Shown: piece by piece, positions 48,413 to 57,607 of the stretch
How positions within the stretch are numbered: position 1 is the stretch's first letter
How the letters are laid out: each line of letters starts with the position of its first letter
DNA from: RUG572 sp051884915
GTDB lineage: Bacteria > Verrucomicrobiota > Kiritimatiellia > RFP12 > UBA1067
Direction: 5' to 3'
Length of the DNA stretch: 64,000 nucleotides
Assembly (NCBI GenBank): GCA_051884915.1
Contig: JBJEWF010000022.1
Span: 16,066 to 80,065, forward strand
The notes under the pieces: model-generated
Databases searched by the model: none
What the model was told of the DNA's origin: nothing
Seen by the model: the letters and a program-made list of their open reading frames with translations, nothing else
Program-made: the position numbers and the translations under genes

Positions 48413-51333
48413 AAAAAGTTTTTCGCGTCGCGATGGCATTCGCTCTTCTGGGGCTGGCCGGCCGCGCTTTCGCCCAGTCGCCGCTCCTGCAGCGCTCCGC
48501 CGCGCGGCGCGGGCTGCTGCGCCCGGGCGCAGCGGCCGACGCCCGGCAGGGCAATGCGCCCGCGGCCGGCGGCAACGAGGCGAAGACCACCGAGGACCAG
48601 CTGAAGGAGGCCATGGGCGAAAAGGGAACCAACGGCGTGCCGACCCGGCTGGCCTTCGACAAGGCCCCGGTCGACCTGCTGCTCTACGCCTACGCGGACG
48701 TGGCGGGCAAGATCCTGCTGCCGTCCCCGAATCTGCCGAAGACGGAAATCACGCTGAAGACGTGGGACGACCGCGAATTGACGAAGGAGGAATATCTGGA
48801 GGCCATTGAAGTCGCCCTGACGATGCACGGCGTCGTGATCGAACCGTTCGACAGGATCTTCCTCCGCGCGTTCGAGCGCAAGTCCGTCCGCACGCAGGGC
48901 ATCCGCACCGCGATGAACGTCGAGACGAACGGCATCCCCGAGAAGGGCCGGGTCATCAGCCAGCTCATCCGGCTCAACCACATCACGGCGGAGGAGGGGC
49001 AGAAGGCCCTTGAGGGGTTCAAGGCGCCGGAGGGCCTGTTCCAGGTCTTCGAGCGCAACAACTCGATTCTCGTCACCGACACGCAGGAAAACATCAACCG
49101 GATGCTGGAGATCGTCAAGGAGCTCGACGTCGCCAATCCGGTGATGGAGGACGTGTTCACCCGCCAGATCCAGTTCGCCGTGGCCTCGGAGATCAAGACG
49201 GCGCTTGAGACGATCGTCACCGAGTCGCAGAAGGACGCGTCGCAGCAGGCGAAGAGCGGCCCGAAGGAGAGCGGCGCGCCGGGCTTCTCGTCGCGCGTGT
49301 CCCAGCCGCAGCCCAGCCGCCTGCTGAACCTGAACCGCCCGGGGGCGAACCGGGCCGAACCGGCCCCGGTCGTCGCCAACAAGACGATGATGGCGCAGGT
49401 GTCGGACGCCGACCGCGGCATGATCCGCGGCAAGGTGCTCATCCTGGCCGACGACCGGTCGAACAAGCTGATCGTCATTACGGCGAAGACGAACATGGAC
49501 TTCTTCGACAAGGTCATCGAGACGCTCGACGTCGAGACGACGCCGGAGGTGAGCGTCGAGGTCATCCGCCTCAAATACGCCGACGCGGAGGAGGTCGCCT
49601 CGATGCTGAACGATCTGATCGGCAACAACGGCTCGTCCCAGGCGAAGAACAACCAGAACGCGAACGCCGCGCGGAACGGAACGGCGAACCGGAACCTGAC
49701 GACGGGGGCGCGCACCGGCACGGCGGGGACCGCCAGCCGGTCGCCGACCGCCAATCCCACCTTCTCGAAGAGCGCGGCGTCGGCGCTCGGCGAACTCAAC
49801 AAGGACAACATCAAGATCCTCGACGACAAGCGCATCAACGGCATCGTCGTCATGGCCCGCAAGGCCGACATGAAGGCCGTCAAGGAAGTCATCGAGGACA
49901 TGGACGTCAAGCTCTCGCAGGTGCTGATCGAGACGGTCATCATCCAGGTCGAGCTTGGCGACGACCTGCAGACGGGCATCGACTGGGTCCAGCGCGGCCG
50001 CCAGCGCATCTCCGAACCGCTCCGGGATGCCGACGGGAACGCGCTGTACCGCTATGACGACAGCGTGACCGGAAAGACGGTGACGGGTCCGCTGGGGGAG
50101 ACGGTGGACGACATCGTGATTCCGTCCACGGCCTCCAGCTCGGGCCTGACGCCGCTCATGCGGAGCTTCGTCAGCCGCGACGGCTTCATCAACAACGGCA
50201 GCTACATGCTCGGCGGCGGCGGCGGCTCCAGCACGTCCAAACTGGGTTCGCTGATGCAGGTGGCCGTCGACGGCGCGACCAACGCCTCGTCGGTGACCTC
50301 CAACCCGATCGGCGGCGGCATCAACTATCTGCTCAAGAGCGACAAGCTGAACATCGCGGCGGTCATCCAGGCCTCGCAGAGCGACAGCCGCACGAAGGTG
50401 CTGGCCTCGCCGATCCTGATGACGGTCGACAACAAGGAGGCGACGATCGAGGCGACCGACATGATCTACCTCTTCAGCGGCTACCAGTATTCGGGTTCGG
50501 CCAACTACGGCAGCCAGGTGCGCAACTACGAGAAGCGGGACATCGGCCTGACCGTGAAGGTGACGCCGAAGATCAACCCCAACGGCACGGTGATGCTGAC
50601 GGTGGAGGAGACGTTCGAGACCCAGGGCGCCGACCAGAACGTGCCGAACGAATCGGGCGGCACCGATCCCTACGCGACGGTGACGACGCGCAAGATCTCC
50701 AGCGACGTGTCGGTGGAAAACCGCCAGACCGTCGTGATGGGCGGTTTGACGAAGAAGACGAACACGGAGAGCGAGAGCGGAATCCCGATTCTGAAGGACA
50801 TCCCCTGGATCGGCAAGTGGCTTTTCGGCTCCGTGACGCAGACGGAGAAGCGCTCGGAACTGCTGGTGTTCATGACGCCCTACGTCCTGGACGACGCGGA
50901 CGCCGCCCAGACGGAGGCGTTGCGCCGCAAGAAAGCGCTCAGCGACCCGCGGCCGTGGGAAGATCACGGCTGGTCGACCTCGCCGCTGGCCGATCCGGTC
51001 AACAAAAAGGAGCAGCTGCGCCGCCTGAACGACGAATGGCGGAAGCAGGACGAGGAGCGCCAGAACCAGAAGGCGATCGAGGAGGCGAAGATGAAGCGCG
51101 CCCGGAAGCTCGCCGAAATGGACGCGGACGACCGCAAGGAATGGGCGGAGAAGCACCAGAAGGAAATCGACGCCGAACTTGAGCGCTTCAACGACGAGCA
51201 GAAGGATCTGCGGGAAATCGTCGATTCGATCCGCCGGCGGCACCAGGACGCGGTTGAAATTCCGGCGGTCGAACCGGGCGACGGGCCGGCCCAGCCGGCC
51301 GCCGCCGAGGCACCCGCCGCCGACAAGCGATGA
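48409..51333 (+). CDS. gspD: Type II/IV secretin GspD with charged C-terminal extension
   Basis: This 974-residue outer-membrane channel protein has a signal peptide (MKKVFRVAMAFALLGLAG). N-domains follow with repeated motifs (VFERNNSILVTDTQENINRMLEIVKELD; ADDRSNKLIVITAKTNMDF), separated by Ser/Asn/Ala-rich linkers at about 285-330 and 415-460. The secretin pore is at about 540-840 (VLIETVIIQVELGDDLQTGIDW; VMGGLTKKTNTESESGIPILKDIPWIGKWLFG; LLVFMTPYVL). Beyond it lies an unusual 130-residue Lys/Glu/Arg-rich coiled coil. gspE, gspF and pseudopilin genes are not in the window. Confidence 0.92.
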   Translation: MKKVFRVAMAFALLGLAGRAFAQSPLLQRSAARRGLLRPGAAADARQGNAPAAGGNEAKTTEDQLKEAMGEKGTNGVPTRLAFDKAPVDLLLYAYADVAGKILLPSPNLPKTEITLKTWDDRELTKEEYLEAIEVALTMHGVVIEPFDRIFLRAFERKSVRTQGIRTAMNVETNGIPEKGRVISQLIRLNHITAEEGQKALEGFKAPEGLFQVFERNNSILVTDTQENINRMLEIVKELDVANPVMEDVFTRQIQFAVASEIKTALETIVTESQKDASQQAKSGPKESGAPGFSSRVSQPQPSRLLNLNRPGANRAEPAPVVANKTMMAQVSDADRGMIRGKVLILADDRSNKLIVITAKTNMDFFDKVIETLDVETTPEVSVEVIRLKYADAEEVASMLNDLIGNNGSSQAKNNQNANAARNGTANRNLTTGARTGTAGTASRSPTANPTFSKSAASALGELNKDNIKILDDKRINGIVVMARKADMKAVKEVIEDMDVKLSQVLIETVIIQVELGDDLQTGIDWVQRGRQRISEPLRDADGNALYRYDDSVTGKTVTGPLGETVDDIVIPSTASSSGLTPLMRSFVSRDGFINNGSYMLGGGGGSSTSKLGSLMQVAVDGATNASSVTSNPIGGGINYLLKSDKLNIAAVIQASQSDSRTKVLASPILMTVDNKEATIEATDMIYLFSGYQYSGSANYGSQVRNYEKRDIGLTVKVTPKINPNGTVMLTVEETFETQGADQNVPNESGGTDPYATVTTRKISSDVSVENRQTVVMGGLTKKTNTESESGIPILKDIPWIGKWLFGSVTQTEKRSELLVFMTPYVLDDADAAQTEALRRKKALSDPRPWEDHGWSTSPLADPVNKKEQLRRLNDEWRKQDEERQNQKAIEEAKMKRARKLAEMDADDRKEWAEKHQKEIDAELERFNDEQKDLREIVDSIRRRHQDAVEIPAVEPGDGPAQPAAAEAPAADKR

Positions 51334-52418
51334 GCGCGCCCTGCCTATTCGTGCTGAAAACGGCGACCACGTCCGAAATCGCCCGGGCGTGGCGTGGGCT
51401 TCAGCGGGTCGATCGCCTGAAGCGCGGCGAGGAGGTTCTGCTTGACGTTTCCGCCCTGGCGGAGATGTCGGCGGCGGCGGAGGCTTTCTTTCTGGCGGTG
51501 GAACGCCGGGCCGCCGTCCGGGGGGCGACGCTGCGGGCGGTCGACCCGAAGAATCTGCTGGAGCCGGTCCGCGCGCGCTTCGACTTCGCGGCCTTCGGCC
51601 CGACGGCCGTCCCCCGGCGGGAGCGGCCCTGGTTTCTGGAGTCCCTGGGCCGTGCGTTCTGCGCGGGCCTCGGAAAATTCAGGGCCGTCTGCGCCTTTCT
51701 GGGGGAGACGTTCGCCGAGTTCCTGGGCGTCTGCCTCCATCCGTGGCGTTTCCGCCTGGGCGATGCGCTGCTGGCGTTCGAACGGGCCTGCTGCGACGGT
51801 CTGCCCATTTCCGCGTCGATCGGCTTTCTGCTGGGCCTGATCCTGGCCTTCCAGAGCGCCGCCTCGCTGAAGATGTTCGGCGTGGAGGTGTACGTGGCCG
51901 ACCTGATCGCGATCGGGATCTTCCGCGAACTGGGGCCGCTGGTGACGGCAATCGTCCTGGCCGGCCGCAGCGGCAGCGCGTTTGCCGCGGAAATCGGGAC
52001 GATGAAGGTCGACGAGGAACTGGACGCCTTGGCGACCATGGGGCTGCCGCCCGTCCGTTTCCTGGTCCTGCCGCGCGTCGTGGCGGCGGTTTTCGCCATG
52101 CCGGTCCTGACCATCTGCGCGGAGCTGGCGGGCCTGCTGGGCGGCGTATTGGTGCTCCAGACGATGGGCGTGCCCGCCATGGTCTTCTGGACGCACGTGA
52201 CCCAGTCGACGACGCCGTTCATGATTCTCTTCGGCCTGGGCAAGGCGGCGCTGTTCGGCTTCCTCGTGGGCCTGATCGGATGCGACAGCGGCATGCGCAC
52301 GCGCAGCACCGCCGACGGCGTCGGCGTTGCCGCCACGACGGCCGTGGTGGGGGGAATCGTGGCCATTGCCGTTTCGGACGGGCTGCTGGCGGTCATCTGC
52401 TTTCTTTTCGACCTATGA
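51330..52418 (+). CDS. mlaE: MlaE-type ABC permease fused to a STAS domain
   Basis: MlaE is the permease of the Mla phospholipid transport complex. This 362-residue protein has an MlaB-like STAS domain at about residues 1-75 (LLDVSALAEMSAAAEAFFLAVERRA) ahead of the permease. The permease carries GFLLGLILAFQSAASLKMFG, FRELGPLVTAIVLAGRSGSAFAAEIGTMKV and DELDALATMG. MlaB and MlaE are separate in enterobacteria. It overlaps gspD and mlaF by four bases each. Confidence 0.92.
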   Translation: MSAPCLFVLKTATTSEIARAWRGLQRVDRLKRGEEVLLDVSALAEMSAAAEAFFLAVERRAAVRGATLRAVDPKNLLEPVRARFDFAAFGPTAVPRRERPWFLESLGRAFCAGLGKFRAVCAFLGETFAEFLGVCLHPWRFRLGDALLAFERACCDGLPISASIGFLLGLILAFQSAASLKMFGVEVYVADLIAIGIFRELGPLVTAIVLAGRSGSAFAAEIGTMKVDEELDALATMGLPPVRFLVLPRVVAAVFAMPVLTICAELAGLLGGVLVLQTMGVPAMVFWTHVTQSTTPFMILFGLGKAALFGFLVGLIGCDSGMRTRSTADGVGVAATTAVVGGIVAIAVSDGLLAVICFLFDL

Positions 52419-53167
52419 GCGACATGCCGGCCATCGAACTTTCCCATGTCAACGCGGGGTATCCGGGCGCGGAGATCCTGCGGGACGTCAGTTTCACGGT
52501 CGAACGGGGCGAGATCTTCGTGCTGCTGGGAGGGTCCGGCTGCGGAAAGTCGACCATCATGAAGCACATGATCGGCCTCAATCCCGTGCTGGGCGGCACG
52601 CTGAAGGTGGCCGGTCTCGAATGGAACCGCAAGACGCGCGCGCGGCTGTGCCGGAAAATCGGCGTGATGTACCAGAGCGGCGCGCTCTTCGGCGGCATGA
52701 GCGTGCTTGAGAACGTGATGCTGCCGCTGGAGGAGTTCACCCGGCTGCCGGCCGAGGCCCGCCGGACCGTGGCGATGATGCAGCTGGAGCTGGTGGGACT
52801 GAAGGACGCTGCCGGCAAGCTGCCCGCCGAGATCTCCGGCGGCATGAAGAAGCGCGCGGCCATTGCCCGGGCGCTCGTGCTCGATCCGGAGATCCTGTTT
52901 CTCGACGAACCTTCGGCGGGGCTGGATCCGATCGCCGCGTCGGCGCTCGACGAGCTGATTCTGCGCCTGCGCGCGGCCAGGAACGTCACGTTCGCGATCG
53001 TCACGCACGAATTGCCGTCCATCTTCAAGATCGCCGACCGGTGCGCGATGTTCGACAAGGCCCGGCGCGGCCTGGTGGCGCTGGGGCGTCCGCGGGAACT
53101 GCGGGAGACGGCGTCCGATCCTTTTGTCCGCAACTTCTTCAATCGGGGAGAAATCCATGGCGAGTGA
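52415..53167 (+). CDS. mlaF: MlaF-type ABC ATPase
   Basis: The 250-residue ATPase has Walker A LLGGSGCGKST, a Q-loop MYQSGALFGGMSV, the signature EISGGMKKRAAIARAL, Walker B ILFLDEPSAGLDP and the H-loop VTHEL. The GALF segment after the Q-loop and the MKKR form of the signature are typical of the Mla/Mkl group. It energises lipid transfer through MlaE. Its stop overlaps mlaD by 11 bases. Confidence 0.95.
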   Translation: MSDMPAIELSHVNAGYPGAEILRDVSFTVERGEIFVLLGGSGCGKSTIMKHMIGLNPVLGGTLKVAGLEWNRKTRARLCRKIGVMYQSGALFGGMSVLENVMLPLEEFTRLPAEARRTVAMMQLELVGLKDAAGKLPAEISGGMKKRAAIARALVLDPEILFLDEPSAGLDPIAASALDELILRLRAARNVTFAIVTHELPSIFKIADRCAMFDKARRGLVALGRPRELRETASDPFVRNFFNRGEIHGE

Positions 53168-53945
53168 CAATCAGGCGAGTTACGCGAAAATCGGTTTTTC
53201 GCTCGTGCTCGGCGTCGTCCTGGCGCTGGGCGCGCTCATCTATCTGGGGGGCGTCCGCGACGTCACGCGGGAATTCCCGGCGGAGACGTTCTTCGTGAAC
53301 GGCGTTTCGGGGCTTTCCGTCGGAAGCGACGTGAACTACCGCGGGGTCAAGGTCGGGCGGGTCGACAAAATCGACTTTCTCTGGAACGTCTATCCGGACC
53401 GCAAGGACATCGGGGACCGCGAACAGGCGGGCATCTGGGTCCGGATGGCCCTGGATCGCCGGCTCTGGGGCCTTTCGGACGACGTGGACACGCGCGCGAA
53501 ACTTGAGGCCGCCGTCGCCCGGGGCCTTTGCGCCATGATCGCCGCCAATGCCGTGACGGGATTGGCGCGCATTGAACTGGCGACGAAGCCGGAGTTCCCG
53601 TCCCGGGAACGGCCCGCGTTCAAGGCGTCGCGCCATCCCTTCATTCCGCCGATGCCCTCGCTGATGGAGTCGGCGGGCGACGCGGCGGACCGCATTCTCG
53701 CCCAGATCGACAAAATCAACCTCGTCGACGGCTGGACGAACATCGTGGGATCCCTGGCGAGCGCGCAGAACGTGCTGAACGCGGCCGACACGATTCTCCA
53801 GACCGAGAGCGGAAAGATTTCGGACATTCTCGACAACATCCGCGAGGCGTCGTCGTCCCTGCGCGATTTTGCCGACCAGATCCGCGGCAATCCCGGCCTC
53901 TTGCTGCGGGCGAACGATCCCGAGGCGTTGCCGGAGACGCGGTGA
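53157..53945 (+). CDS. mlaD: MlaD/MCE-domain lipid-binding protein
   Basis: The 262-residue protein has one N-terminal membrane helix (IGFSLVLGVVLALGALIYLGG) and one MCE domain (FFVNGVSGLSVGSDVNYRGVKVGRVDKI). A C-terminal helical region with amphipathic repeats follows. It would form the periplasmic hexamer that carries phospholipids for MlaEF. The ATG at 53157 follows GGGGAGAAATC. MlaA and MlaC are not seen nearby. Confidence 0.9.
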   Translation: MASDNQASYAKIGFSLVLGVVLALGALIYLGGVRDVTREFPAETFFVNGVSGLSVGSDVNYRGVKVGRVDKIDFLWNVYPDRKDIGDREQAGIWVRMALDRRLWGLSDDVDTRAKLEAAVARGLCAMIAANAVTGLARIELATKPEFPSRERPAFKASRHPFIPPMPSLMESAGDAADRILAQIDKINLVDGWTNIVGSLASAQNVLNAADTILQTESGKISDILDNIREASSSLRDFADQIRGNPGLLLRANDPEALPETR

Positions 53946-53980
53946 GCGCGCGTCGGATCGGACGAAAGGGGGAATGTGGC

Positions 53981-56900
53981 ATGAAGACGTATCTGGCCGT
54001 GTTTTTGGCGGGATGCTGCTGGGCGACCTGGGGCGAGACCTTCACGATCGAGAAGAACGATCCGCGGCCGTTTCGCATCCACGGCAGTCCCGACGAGACG
54101 CCGGCGACGCGGGCGATGTACGGGGAACTCGCGGCGGAAATCCGGCGCGTGACGGGGGTCGAGGTCGCGATCCTCGTCTACTCGGCCGCATTTGAAGGCG
54201 ATTTCTACGTCTCGACCCAGCCGTGGTCGGCGCAGGGAAGCTGGCGGATCGGCAACCGCAATGGCGTGATGGGCATTCACGGCGCGGACGTCGCGGCGAC
54301 GGAAGCGGCCTTGCGCCACTTCATCGACGTCTATCTGAAGCCGGTTCCCGCCGCGGCGGGCCGTTTCGAGTGGAAGGACCTGAACGACGTGCACGGCCCC
54401 CAGTGGCAGGACGTCCGCGAGTCGACGGTGGCCGCCGTCAGGGCGCAGCGCCAGAAGGAGCGGGCGCCCGAATGGCAAAACGAGCTGGTCAACTACGTGA
54501 ACGTGGAGCCGGCCCGCGCCTATTCGTTCCCGCTGGCCTCGGCGGAGTCCGCCCTGACGCCGGAACTGCCCGAGACGCCCTACGTGAAATCCCTGAACGG
54601 AACATGGCGCTACAACTGGGCCGGTTCGCCCGATCAGCGCCCGCGCAATTTCTTCCGGACCGACTTCAACGACGCCGGCTGGTACGAGATTGCCGTCCCC
54701 AGCTGCGTGGAGATGAAGGGATTCGGCGTGCCGCAGTATTCCAACATCAAGTATCCGCATCCCCCCACGCCACCCTACACGGACAAGGCCTACAACCCCG
54801 TGTCTTCCTACCGGACGACCTTCTCGGTCCCGGCGGACTGGAAGGGCCGTCCCGTCTTCCTGCGCTTCGAAGGCGTCTACAGCGCCTATTACGTGTGGGT
54901 GAACGGCCGGAAGGTCGGCTTCAGCGAAGACAGCTGCACCGCCCACGAGTTCAACGTCACGAAGTACCTGAAGGCGGACGCGCCGAATCTGCTGGCCGTC
55001 GAAGTCTACCGCTGGAGCGACGGCGCCTATCTGGAAGACCAGGACTTCATCCGCTTCTCGGGCATCTACCGCAACGTGATGCTGTTCTCGCCGCCGCCGG
55101 TGGAGATTCGCGATTTCTTCTGGAAGCCGGCCCTGGCCGCCGATTTCTCGTCGGCGACCGTCGATCTGGCGGTCGACACGCGCGACCTCTCCGGCGACTT
55201 CGACGCGCCGGCCGTCTCGGCGTCGCTGTACGATGCCGCATTCGCGAAAGTCGCCGACTTCCCGGCCTTCGCCCAGGGCCGGTCCACGCTCCGGCTCGAC
55301 GCCCCCCGCCTCTGGTCGGCCGAAGATCCCTATCTCTACACGCTCGTCATCCGGTCGTCGGCGAACCCGCGGCCCTCCGCGTCCGCCCGGCCCCCCGCCG
55401 TCGACGTCCGCACGGCGAAAGTCGGTTTCATGAAGACGGAGATCGCCACGAACGGCGCCATTCTGGTGAACGGCAAGGCGATGAAGTTCAAGGGCGTGAA
55501 CCGCCATGACGCCTCGCCCGTCCATGGCCGGTCCGTCACGCGGGAGGAGATGCGGCGCGACGTCCTGCTGATGAAGCGGTACAACGTCGACACGGTTCGC
55601 ACGGCGCACTATCCCAACGACCCGTATTTCTACCACCTGTGCGAACGGTACGGGATCTACGTCCAGGCCGAGGCGAACGTGGAATCGCACGGCATGGGCT
55701 ACGGCACGAACTGCCTGGCTTCGCCGCCGAGCTGGACGCAGGCGCATGTCGACCGCTGCCGCGACATGGTCGTCAACTGGCGGAACTCCCCCTGCATCTT
55801 CTCCTGGAGCTGGGGCAACGAGGCCGGCCAGGGACCGACTTTCGACGTGGTCGACGCGGCGTGCCGCGCGCTCGACGGCACGCGGCCGCAGGTCTACCGC
55901 CAGGACTGCGAGCGCTTCGCCGTCGACGGACCCGGCTATCCCTCCCTGGCGGCGGTCCGTGCCCGCGGTCTCCGCAGCAAGTGCAGCTTCTTCTTCGAAT
56001 ACGCGCATTGCATGGGCAATGCGCTCGGCGGGTTCAAGGAATACTGGGACGAGTTCTACGCCCATCCCTCCCTGGCGGGCGGCTGCGTCTGGGATTGGGT
56101 CGACCAGGCCGTGTGGAAATGCACGGACCGCGTGGGGGCCGACGGCAGGCGCCTGCGCTACCTGGCGTATGGCGGCGACTACGACGAGCAGCCGAACGAC
56201 GGCAATTTCTGCGTGAACGGCATTCTGGACGCCGAACGCAACGTCACGCCGAAACTGATCGAGGTGGGCCACGTCCACCGGAACGTGGTGGTCAAGCGGG
56301 GGACGGGGAACGAGACGCTGAAGGTGTGGAACCGGTTCGCGTTCACGTCCTTGAAGAAGTTCGACGCCGGGTGGGAACTGCTGGAGGACGGGGTCCCCGT
56401 GGCGCGGGGGCCGCTGGCGGTTCCCGATGTCGCGCCGATGGCGGCGGCCGAGATTCCCTGGCCCGAGGCGGTGCGGACGTTCCCGAAGCGGGAGAACCGC
56501 GAATACTGCCTCAACGTCTCCTTCCGGCTCGCGGCCGATGAGCCGTGGGCGGCGCGCGGACACGTCGTCGCGCGCGATCAGATCGCGCTGACGAAACCCG
56601 CGAGACGCAAAAAGGCGGAGGCGTGCGACCGGCCGGTCCGGATCGAGACGGATGAGGCGCGTGTCGTGGTGGTGGCGGGGCCGACGACGGCGGAGTTCTC
56701 GAAGCGGACGGGAACGCTGTCGAAGTTGACGATGGACGGGCGGATCGTGCTGGCGGACGGCGCGGATGGCATCGTCCGCGGTCCGCGCCTGACCTGCCAG
56801 CGCGCGTTTACGGACAACGACAAGTGGCTGCGCGACCCGTTCTACGCCAGCGGCCTGACGCAGCTGGCCCACCACGTCCGGACCTGCGTGGCCACGAAGA

Positions 56901-57535
56901 CGGGCGTTCGCGTGGTCGTCGAGGTCAACGGCGCCAAGAACGCGGGCTTCCGCCACGAAACGGACTACGTCTTCGCCGGGACCGGCGAGATGGAGATCCG
57001 CAATCGCGTCACGCCATACGGCAAGATGCCGCCGAATCTGCCGCGACTGGGGCTGTCCCTCATGCTGGACGCCCGTCTGGAGAATCTGACCTACTACGGT
57101 CGCGGTCCGTACGAGAACTACATCGACCGCTGTTCGGGTTCGTTCCTGGGACTGTACGAGTCGACGGTGACGGACCAGTACGTCGCCTACGTCCGCCCTC
57201 AGGACAACGGCTACAAGACCGACGTGCGCTGGCTGGCCCTGACGGATTCCGAGGGGGCGGGCGTGCGGATCTCCGGTTCCCGGCCGCTCTTCTGCCAGGC
57301 GCTGCACTATTCGTGCGAGGACCTCGAATTCGCGCGCCACCGCGATCGGCAGGAGCGCATCTGGAACGAGAAGCCGCCGCGCGCCGAAGTCTGCCTGAAC
57401 CTGGATCTCCGCCAGCTCGGTCTCGGCGGGGGTTCCTGCGGACCCAAGCCCGAAGCGCCGTATCGCTTCCCGATCCGGACCGAATCCTGGTCCGTGTTCT
57501 TCACGCCCTTCCGGAAGGGGAACCCCGCCCCCTGA
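53981..57535 (+). CDS. Secreted GH2 beta-galactosidase (LacZ-type) with N-terminal alpha/beta domain
   Basis: The 1184-residue enzyme begins with a signal peptide (MKTYLAVFLAGCCWATWG). Residues 20-125 are an alpha/beta domain (AMYGELAAEIRRVTGVEVAIL; GVMGIHGADVAATEAALRHF) like those preceding GH20/GH67-type enzymes. The LacZ core follows: a jelly roll (NGTWRYNWAGSPDQRP), the barrel (KGVNRHDASPVHGRSVT; VDTVRTAHYPNDPYFY), acid/base Glu614 in SWGNEAG, nucleophile Glu673 in FFEYAHCMGN, and a small-chain C-terminus. It hydrolyses terminal beta-galactosides or related sugars. GAAAGGGGG precedes the ATG; it is 35 bases after mlaD. Confidence 0.9.
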   Translation: MKTYLAVFLAGCCWATWGETFTIEKNDPRPFRIHGSPDETPATRAMYGELAAEIRRVTGVEVAILVYSAAFEGDFYVSTQPWSAQGSWRIGNRNGVMGIHGADVAATEAALRHFIDVYLKPVPAAAGRFEWKDLNDVHGPQWQDVRESTVAAVRAQRQKERAPEWQNELVNYVNVEPARAYSFPLASAESALTPELPETPYVKSLNGTWRYNWAGSPDQRPRNFFRTDFNDAGWYEIAVPSCVEMKGFGVPQYSNIKYPHPPTPPYTDKAYNPVSSYRTTFSVPADWKGRPVFLRFEGVYSAYYVWVNGRKVGFSEDSCTAHEFNVTKYLKADAPNLLAVEVYRWSDGAYLEDQDFIRFSGIYRNVMLFSPPPVEIRDFFWKPALAADFSSATVDLAVDTRDLSGDFDAPAVSASLYDAAFAKVADFPAFAQGRSTLRLDAPRLWSAEDPYLYTLVIRSSANPRPSASARPPAVDVRTAKVGFMKTEIATNGAILVNGKAMKFKGVNRHDASPVHGRSVTREEMRRDVLLMKRYNVDTVRTAHYPNDPYFYHLCERYGIYVQAEANVESHGMGYGTNCLASPPSWTQAHVDRCRDMVVNWRNSPCIFSWSWGNEAGQGPTFDVVDAACRALDGTRPQVYRQDCERFAVDGPGYPSLAAVRARGLRSKCSFFFEYAHCMGNALGGFKEYWDEFYAHPSLAGGCVWDWVDQAVWKCTDRVGADGRRLRYLAYGGDYDEQPNDGNFCVNGILDAERNVTPKLIEVGHVHRNVVVKRGTGNETLKVWNRFAFTSLKKFDAGWELLEDGVPVARGPLAVPDVAPMAAAEIPWPEAVRTFPKRENREYCLNVSFRLAADEPWAARGHVVARDQIALTKPARRKKAEACDRPVRIETDEARVVVVAGPTTAEFSKRTGTLSKLTMDGRIVLADGADGIVRGPRLTCQRAFTDNDKWLRDPFYASGLTQLAHHVRTCVATKTGVRVVVEVNGAKNAGFRHETDYVFAGTGEMEIRNRVTPYGKMPPNLPRLGLSLMLDARLENLTYYGRGPYENYIDRCSGSFLGLYESTVTDQYVAYVRPQDNGYKTDVRWLALTDSEGAGVRISGSRPLFCQALHYSCEDLEFARHRDRQERIWNEKPPRAEVCLNLDLRQLGLGGGSCGPKPEAPYRFPIRTESWSVFFTPFRKGNPAP

Positions 57536-57544
57536 AGCGGCGGA

Positions 57545-57574
57545 AAGGCGCCGCGGCATTCGCCGCAGCGCCTT
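57545..57574. terminator. Hairpin between the convergent GH2 and barrel-protein genes
   Basis: AAGGCGC and GCGCCTT enclose a second stem, GCGGC-ATTC-GCCGC, giving a near-continuous 12-bp hairpin. Ends in AAA/CTT on both strands, so it may serve both convergent genes, although T-tracts are short. Confidence 0.6.
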
Positions 57575-57607
57575 CCCGGGACGAGGCTGCCGTCCGTCGG
57601 CACGGCC

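Noticed and set aside
53390..57559. A minus-strand open frame of about 1389 codons opposite the GH2 and mlaD genes
   Set aside because: It is an artefact of GC-rich codon bias: it mirrors a confirmed GH2 gene with catalytic motifs, is rich in Arg/Ala/Val/His, and has no domain, start signal or promoter.
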